Below, one piece after another: positions 1 through 5,012 of a stretch of 5,012 nucleotides of DNA. Both the position numbers and the translations under genes were made by a program. Position 1 is the stretch's first letter, and each line of letters begins with the position of its first letter. Source of the DNA: Alphaproteobacteria bacterium (GTDB lineage: Bacteria > Pseudomonadota > Alphaproteobacteria > Rhizobiales > Hyphomicrobiaceae); contig VBAB01000768.1 in the NCBI GenBank assembly GCA_005888525.1, positions 1 through 5,012 of the forward strand, given 5' to 3'. The notes under the pieces are model-generated. The model did no database searches. It was given only the letters and a program-made list of their open reading frames with translations, and was not told where the DNA came from.

Positions 1-403
1 GTCCCGCGCTGACGCTCGGCTGGTCTGGCCGCCAGCCAGGCGAGGTATCCGGACTGCCGCCCCCGGCTCCTGTGCTGAGCTGCGGCTCCAGGACACCGCG
101 CTTCTCATCTCCGGGGCAGGCACAGGAGAGCACATCGTCCGCCTACCGTCATCATCCGCCCGCATACACGATGAACCCCGAATCCTATCCCCGCTGCCAG
201 ATCGCGTGTTTCCCCGCACGCCGCCCGCACGTTGCGCAACTGGTCCTACGTTTAGTACGGCGCCAAGGGCGGCCAGGCGCATCGCGTTGTCATGGTCCGG
301 CTTGCATGCCCTCGGGCGTGTCCCGGAACAAGTCCAAGACAAACGCGAGGCTAGGCGAGCGCCGGGATGACACCTGCCGCGCCGGCCGCGGACGATCGAC
401 GCA

Positions 404-433
404 TTGACGCGCTTGCAGGGACGGCGTTGTCTA
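404..433 (+). promoter_or_regulatory. Weak candidate sigma-70-type promoter before the DUF1028 gene
   Basis: TTGACG at 404-409 matches the -35 consensus well. The best -10 partner is TGTCTA at 428-433 after an 18-nt spacer, which is a poor match. Transcription would begin near 440 and leave a leader of about 20 nt before the GTG at 461. Only the -35 half is convincing, and TTGAC occurs by chance often enough that this is a suggestion only. Confidence 0.2.
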
Positions 434-449
434 CGGCGTCCAAAGCCTG

Positions 450-455
450 AAGGAG
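450..455 (+). promoter_or_regulatory. Ribosome binding site fixing the GTG start of the DUF1028 gene
   Basis: AAGGAG lies five nucleotides before the GTG at 461. An in-frame ATG at 404 would add 19 residues, but it has no such site, and the family's N-terminus (T-x-S-I-I-A-x-D) begins right at 461. This decides the start. Confidence 0.75.
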
Positions 456-460
456 CAGCC

Positions 461-1174
461 GTGACCTGGTCGATCATCGCCAAAGACGCGCCGACGGGGC
501 GCATCGGCATCATCGTCGCCACCCGCTTCTTCGCCGTGGGCGCGATGGTGCCGCACATCAGGACCGGGGTCGGCGCCGTCGCTTCGCAGGCCTTCATCAA
601 CCCGCTCTACGGCCCGCAGGGGCTGGCGCTGCTCGAAGCCGGGCTCGGCGCCGAGGAGACCGTCGGCCGCCTGACCGCGGCGGATGCAGGCCGCGATAAC
701 CGCCAGCTGCACGCCATGGACCGGGAGGGCAACTTCGCTGCCTACACGGGCGCCAAGTGTATCGACTGGTGCGGCCACGCGCTGCGCGAAAATTTCTCCG
801 TCGCCGGCAACATGCTGGCGGGCCCAGCGGTTCTCGCCGACTCCATCCGCGCCTATGAGTCCCAGTCCGCCCTGCCGTTCGCGCGGCGGCTCATCTCTGC
901 GATGCGGGCGGGCGAGGCGGCCGGTGGCGACAATCGCGGCAAGCAGTCGGCGGCGCTGCTGATCCACGATGGGGAGGACTATCCGCTCTACGATCTACGA
1001 GTGGACGATCACGCCGATCCCCTGGGCGAGCTGGCGCGGCTGCACGAAGTCGCGCGCGAGCGCTGGGTGCACTTCCGGCGCTGGATGCCGTCACGCGAGA
1101 ATCCTTCCGGGCTGACCGACCGGAGCGGGCTCGAGGTGCTGGTCGCGAAGTCGATCGCGGAGGGCTATGAGTGA
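461..1174 (+). CDS. DUF1028 domain-containing protein
   Basis: A 237-residue protein covering the DUF1028 family over most of its length. The family has no settled reaction, although it is often discussed as resembling N-terminal-nucleophile hydrolases. Family hallmarks run in order: TWSIIAKD at residues 2-9, the glycine-rich GVGAVASQAF at 36-45, NPLYGPQGL at 47-55, AYTGAKCIDWCGH at 94-106, SVAGNMLAGP at 113-122, GGDNRGKQSAALL at 155-167, and LRVDDHADP at 179-187. There is no signal peptide or membrane segment, so it is probably cytoplasmic. The last 40 or so residues, basic and Trp-containing (RWVHFRRWM), lie beyond the conserved core. The GTG start is chosen on the AAGGAG site. The gene stands 157 bp before a peptide-type ABC ATPase on the same strand. 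I infer a link to peptide or amino-acid-derivative metabolism; the sequence does not prove it. Family assignment is confident, function is not. Confidence 0.9.
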   Translation: MTWSIIAKDAPTGRIGIIVATRFFAVGAMVPHIRTGVGAVASQAFINPLYGPQGLALLEAGLGAEETVGRLTAADAGRDNRQLHAMDREGNFAAYTGAKCIDWCGHALRENFSVAGNMLAGPAVLADSIRAYESQSALPFARRLISAMRAGEAAGGDNRGKQSAALLIHDGEDYPLYDLRVDDHADPLGELARLHEVARERWVHFRRWMPSRENPSGLTDRSGLEVLVAKSIAEGYE

Positions 1175-1231
1175 TGCCGTCGCCCGGACCTCTCGCGACT
1201 ACGCACGCATGGCCTAAGGGGCGACGGCATC
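1173..1231. repeat. 13-bp perfect inverted repeat overlapping the DUF1028 stop codon
   Basis: GATGCCGTCGCCC at 1173-1185 is the exact reverse complement of GGGCGACGGCATC at 1219-1231, with a 33-nt loop. The left arm shares its first two bases with the TGA stop at 1172-1174. No T-run follows the right arm (TCGCGCGCGGGG instead), so it is not a standard Rho-independent terminator. It could stabilise or end the upstream message, or be one unit of an interspersed palindromic repeat. Confidence 0.7.
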
Positions 1232-1249
1232 TCGCGCGCGGGGTTGGTG

Positions 1250-1281
1250 GGTCATGCTGGAAGCATGCCTCCGGCATGACC
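1250..1281. repeat. 32-bp imperfect palindrome (REP-like)
   Basis: GGTCATGC at 1250-1257 pairs with GCATGACC at 1274-1281. Symmetry continues inward around the centre GCATGC (1263-1268), with only two mismatched pairs (1258/1273 and 1262/1269). The first is a G-U wobble in the + strand transcript and the second in the opposite strand. Such compact symmetry in a spacer is typical of extragenic palindromic elements. A perfectly symmetric centre could also be a dimeric-protein operator, which I cannot exclude. Confidence 0.65.
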
Positions 1282-1297
1282 GCGCGCAAGGAAAGAA

Positions 1298-1331
1298 TCA
1301 TTCCGGCACGCCGTTGCATCGGCGGGTCGGA

Positions 1332-1335
<4 letters not shown>
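1298..1335. repeat. 38-bp palindrome enclosing the start codon of the first ATPase gene
   Basis: TCATTCCG at 1298-1305 pairs with CGGAATGA at 1328-1335, and CGCCG at 1309-1313 pairs with CGGCG at 1320-1324 around a TTGCAT loop. A small 3x3 internal section (GCA against GGT) separates the two stems. The ATG at 1332-1334 lies in the right arm. On mRNA the fold would pair the start codon and the bases where a ribosome would bind. It may be an inserted repeat that came to supply the start, or a translational control structure. Confidence 0.65.
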
Positions 1336-2318
<983 letters not shown>

Positions 2319-2345
2319 CGCCTTTCCGATCAACATCGACGGCCC

Positions 2346-2366
2346 CCTCTCCCCTTTGGGGAGAGG
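2346..2366. repeat. Perfect 9-bp hairpin, first unit of the repeat cluster
   Basis: CCTCTCCCC at 2346-2354 and GGGGAGAGG at 2358-2366 form a perfect stem with a TTT loop, 27 nt past the ATPase stop. ACGTGAGG follows rather than a T-run, so it is a poor terminator. It starts with the same GGCCCCCTC (2341-2349) that opens the second element at 2488, which suggests a shorter relative of that repeat. Confidence 0.65.
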
Positions 2367-2376
2367 ACGTGAGGCC

Positions 2377-2442
2377 ATGACTTACGGTCGCGCACTCCCG
2401 CGTTGCCGCGGGCGACGGCTCGATCGCGCGACCGTAAGTCAT
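2377..2442. repeat. Perfect 17-bp inverted repeat with nested inner hairpin
   Basis: ATGACTTACGGTCGCGC at 2377-2393 is the exact reverse complement of GCGCGACCGTAAGTCAT at 2426-2442. Inside lies a second perfect hairpin, CCCGCG (2397-2402) and CGCGGG (2407-2412) around TTGC. GGCC flanks both sides (2373-2376 and 2445-2448). A perfect arm of this length shows recent origin or selection. It fits a palindromic mosaic unit; no transposase gene is present, so it is not a complete insertion sequence. Confidence 0.75.
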
Positions 2443-2453
2443 TCGGCCGAACT

Positions 2454-2535
2454 GGTGAGGGGGGACTTACTCTCCGAGGGTGTTAGAGGCCCCCTCATCC
2501 GCCCTTCGGGCACCTTCTCCCCAAGGGGAGAAGGG
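2454..2535. repeat. RIME-like rhizobial intergenic palindromic element
   Basis: Three nested or adjacent stems are visible. GGTGAGGGGG at 2454-2463 pairs with CCCCCTCATC at 2490-2499 (one G-T pair). GCCC-TTC-GGGC lies at 2501-2511. CCTTCTCCCC-AA-GGGGAGAAGG at 2513-2534 is a perfect 10-bp-arm palindrome. The order CCCCTCATCCG, then CTTCTCCCC and GGGGAG, is from memory that of the mosaic repeats common between genes in Rhizobium, Sinorhizobium and relatives. On the reverse strand it reads as the familiar spurious peptide SPLGEKVPEGRMRG. No T-run follows. Exact repeat-family membership needs a database comparison. Confidence 0.7.
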
Positions 2536-2613
2536 ATCCCGCGGGGCCTGTTGGAGATTCTTTCCGGCGCAACGAGCGTGTGAGCTGACGACTTGGTCGC
2601 AAGGCAGATCTTC

Positions 2614-2617
2614 GGAG
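2614..2617 (+). promoter_or_regulatory. Ribosome binding site of the second ATPase gene
   Basis: GGAG lies seven nucleotides before the ATG at 2625 and supports that start. The stretch between the repeat cluster and this site (about 2536-2613) shows no convincing promoter. Confidence 0.6.
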
Positions 2618-2624
2618 TGCAGGT

Positions 2625-3668
<1,044 letters not shown>

Positions 3669-3681
3669 CAGCGGCCAGCTC

Positions 3682-3686
3682 GGGAG
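3682..3686 (+). promoter_or_regulatory. Ribosome binding site of the binding-protein gene
   Basis: GGGAG lies nine nucleotides before the ATG at 3696, within the 27-nt gap after the second ATPase gene. The short gap argues that the two genes share one transcript. Confidence 0.5.
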
Positions 3687-3695
3687 TGCAGTCTC

Positions 3696-5012
3696 ATGCC
3701 AAGGCTTCGTTTCGTTGGAATAGCCGCAGCATTCCTGTTGTGCGGGTCCGCCGCGATGGCGCAGACGACCCTGCGCATCGGCCTGGCCGAGGACCCGGAT
3801 GTGCTCGACCCCACGCTGGCGCGCACCTACGTCGGGCGCATCGTGTTCGCGTCGCTGTGCGACAAGCTGTTCGACATCGACGACAAGCTCAACATCGTGC
3901 CGCAGCTGGCGCTCTCGCATGAGACCTCCCAGGACGGCAAGACGGTCACCATCAAGTTGCGCCAGGGGGTGAAGTTCCACGACGGGGAGACGATGGATGC
4001 CGAGGCCGTCAAGGTGAGCCTCGAGCGGCACATGAACATGCAAGGCTCATTCCGCAAGCCCGAGCTGGGCGCCGTCGACAGGATAGAGGTGGCCGATGCC
4101 TCGACCGTGCGGCTGCTCTTGAAAAACCCGTTCTCGCCGCTCATCGCCCAGCTCGCGGATCGTGCCGGCATGGTCATGAGCCCCAAGGCGACGAAGGAAG
4201 CCGGCGACAAGTTCGGCCTCAAGCCCATCTGCGCCGGGCCCTTCAAGTTCGTGGAGCGCGTGCAGCAGGACCGCATCGTGCTGGAGAAGTTCGCCGACTA
4301 TTGGAACGCGGGCAACGTCCACGTCGACCGCATCGTCTTCCGGCCGATCGTCGAGTCGACGGTGCGCCTCGCCAACCTCAAGTCGGGCAGCCTCGATCTG
4401 ATCGAGCGCGCGTTGGCGACCGACCTCAAGGAGATCAGGGCCGATCCCAAGCTCAAGCTCGCCACCCAGATCGAGATCGGCTACCAGGGCCTCACCCTCA
4501 ACCTGGCCAACGGCGAGGCCGGCAAGAACGGTCCGTTCGGCAAGGACCCGCGCGTGCGCCAGGCGCTGGAGGCGGCCATCGACCGCAAGGCGCTGTCCGA
4601 CGTCGTCTTCAACGGCGAGGTGCTGCCGGGCAACCAGTGGGTCAGCCCCAAGAGCCCCTACTTCCAGCAGAAATTCCCGGTTCCCGGCCGCGACGTGGCG
4701 AAGGCCAAGAAGCTCCTGGCCGATGCCGGCATGACCACGCCCGTCGTCGTCGATCTCATGGTTCCCAACAATCCCGAGAGCCGCCAGGTGGCGGAGGTGC
4801 TGCAGGCCATGGCAGCGGAAGCGGGGTTCGATTTGAAGATCCGTGTCACCGAGTTCGCCACATCGCTCACGGAGGTCGAGCAGGGCCGCTTCCAGGCCTT
4901 CTTCATCGGCTGGTCGGGCCGCATCGATCCTGACGGCAACAGCTACATCTTCCACAAGTGTGGCGCGCCGCAGAACAACGGGCACTACTGCAACAAGGAC
5001 GTCGACCAGTGG
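3696..5012 (+). CDS. ABC importer periplasmic solute-binding protein, family 5 (SBP_bac_5), 3' end cut by the window
   Basis: The first 439 residues of a periplasmic binding protein that captures peptides or related solutes for the ATPases encoded just upstream. The frame is still open at the edge; the family is usually about 500-540 residues, so perhaps 60-100 are missing. The N-terminus is a Sec signal peptide: basic MPRLR, a hydrophobic stretch at 7-20, and AMA before a likely cut after Ala22. Cys16 does not sit in a lipobox, so a free periplasmic protein is likelier than a lipoprotein. Family marks follow: LAEDPDVLDP at 30-39, the signature region DGKTVTIKLRQGVKFHDG at 80-97, GPFKFVE at 181-187, DYWNAG at 201-206, DPRVRQALEAAIDRKAL at 284-300, and GWSGRIDPDG at 405-414. 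The ATG at 3696 is fixed by the signal peptide. The substrate cannot be read from the sequence; dipeptide, oligopeptide, nickel and opine binders all fall in this family. Confidence 0.92.
   Translation, partial: MPRLRFVGIAAAFLLCGSAAMAQTTLRIGLAEDPDVLDPTLARTYVGRIVFASLCDKLFDIDDKLNIVPQLALSHETSQDGKTVTIKLRQGVKFHDGETMDAEAVKVSLERHMNMQGSFRKPELGAVDRIEVADASTVRLLLKNPFSPLIAQLADRAGMVMSPKATKEAGDKFGLKPICAGPFKFVERVQQDRIVLEKFADYWNAGNVHVDRIVFRPIVESTVRLANLKSGSLDLIERALATDLKEIRADPKLKLATQIEIGYQGLTLNLANGEAGKNGPFGKDPRVRQALEAAIDRKALSDVVFNGEVLPGNQWVSPKSPYFQQKFPVPGRDVAKAKKLLADAGMTTPVVVDLMVPNNPESRQVAEVLQAMAAEAGFDLKIRVTEFATSLTEVEQGRFQAFFIGWSGRIDPDGNSYIFHKCGAPQNNGHYCNKDVDQW

Larger units (their letters stand above)
1..460. 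other. Upstream region with no recognisable gene
   Basis: Nothing here resembles a protein family I know. Two forward frames stay open from the left edge, one to a TGA near 368 and the other to the TGA at 405-407. One reverse frame also lacks stops. Their translations are rich in Arg, Pro, Ser and Ala with no domain-like pattern, as expected of GC-rich non-coding DNA. In the remaining forward frame a TGA lies at 10-12 and could be the end of an upstream gene, but only three codons are visible. A small hairpin follows it (GGCTGG at 18-23, CCAGCC at 32-37, 8-nt loop) without a T-run. A GC-rich imperfect palindrome lies at 377-391. The stretch most likely holds the upstream regulatory region of the DUF1028 gene. 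Confidence 0.5.

Noticed and set aside
72..407. Forward open frame of 111 codons before the DUF1028 gene
   Set aside because: It has no ribosome site at its ATG, composition like random GC-rich DNA, no domain features, and a competing open frame over the same bases.
2346..2366. Rho-independent terminator after the first ATPase gene
   Set aside because: The stem is strong but no T-run follows it. The same holds for the stems at 1173-1231 and 2513-2534.
2341..2535. CRISPR array or complete insertion sequence
   Set aside because: The units differ from one another, there are no regular spacers, and there is no transposase frame. They are short palindromic elements.
4047..4985. Reverse-strand open frame of 312 codons
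   Set aside because: It is the antisense shadow of the binding-protein gene, which has a signal peptide and clear family motifs on the + strand.

Overview
The window looks like chromosomal DNA of an alphaproteobacterium, most likely of the order Hyphomicrobiales (Rhizobiales). The basis is its high G+C content (about two thirds by eye), GC-ending codons in every gene, and intergenic palindromes of the CCCCTCATCC...CTTCTCCCC-AA-GGGGAG type that are typical of rhizobial mosaic elements. The genus cannot be read from the sequence. All recognisable genes lie on the + strand.

Layout. Positions 1-460 hold no gene I can recognise, apart from a weak promoter candidate and a clear ribosome binding site (450-455) just before the first gene. 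Positions 461-1174 encode a DUF1028 protein (237 aa, GTG start). Positions 1175-1331 form a short spacer packed with three inverted repeats, and the last of these contains the start codon of the next gene. Positions 1332-2318 encode a DppD/OppD-type ATPase. Positions 2319-2624 are a second spacer made of palindromic repeats, including a perfect 17-bp inverted repeat and a RIME-like element. Positions 2625-3668 encode a DppF/OppF-type ATPase. From 3696 to the window edge runs the first 439 codons of a periplasmic family-5 solute-binding protein with a signal peptide.

Together these are parts of one peptide/nickel-type (Dpp/Opp) ABC importer: a periplasmic binding protein and two different ATPases. 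The two permeases are not in the window and probably lie downstream. The DUF1028 gene is co-oriented and may share the transcript; its biochemical role is not known.

The most striking feature is in the DppF-like ATPase. Against its own neighbour it lacks nine residues just before the P-loop, as an exact in-frame gap. This removes the strand leading into Walker A and the first Walker A glycine, while every other ATPase motif is intact. It is either a real degenerate nucleotide site or a sequence error. I found no evidence of a wholly new system; the other points of interest are the repeat-packed spacers and the start codon buried in a hairpin.
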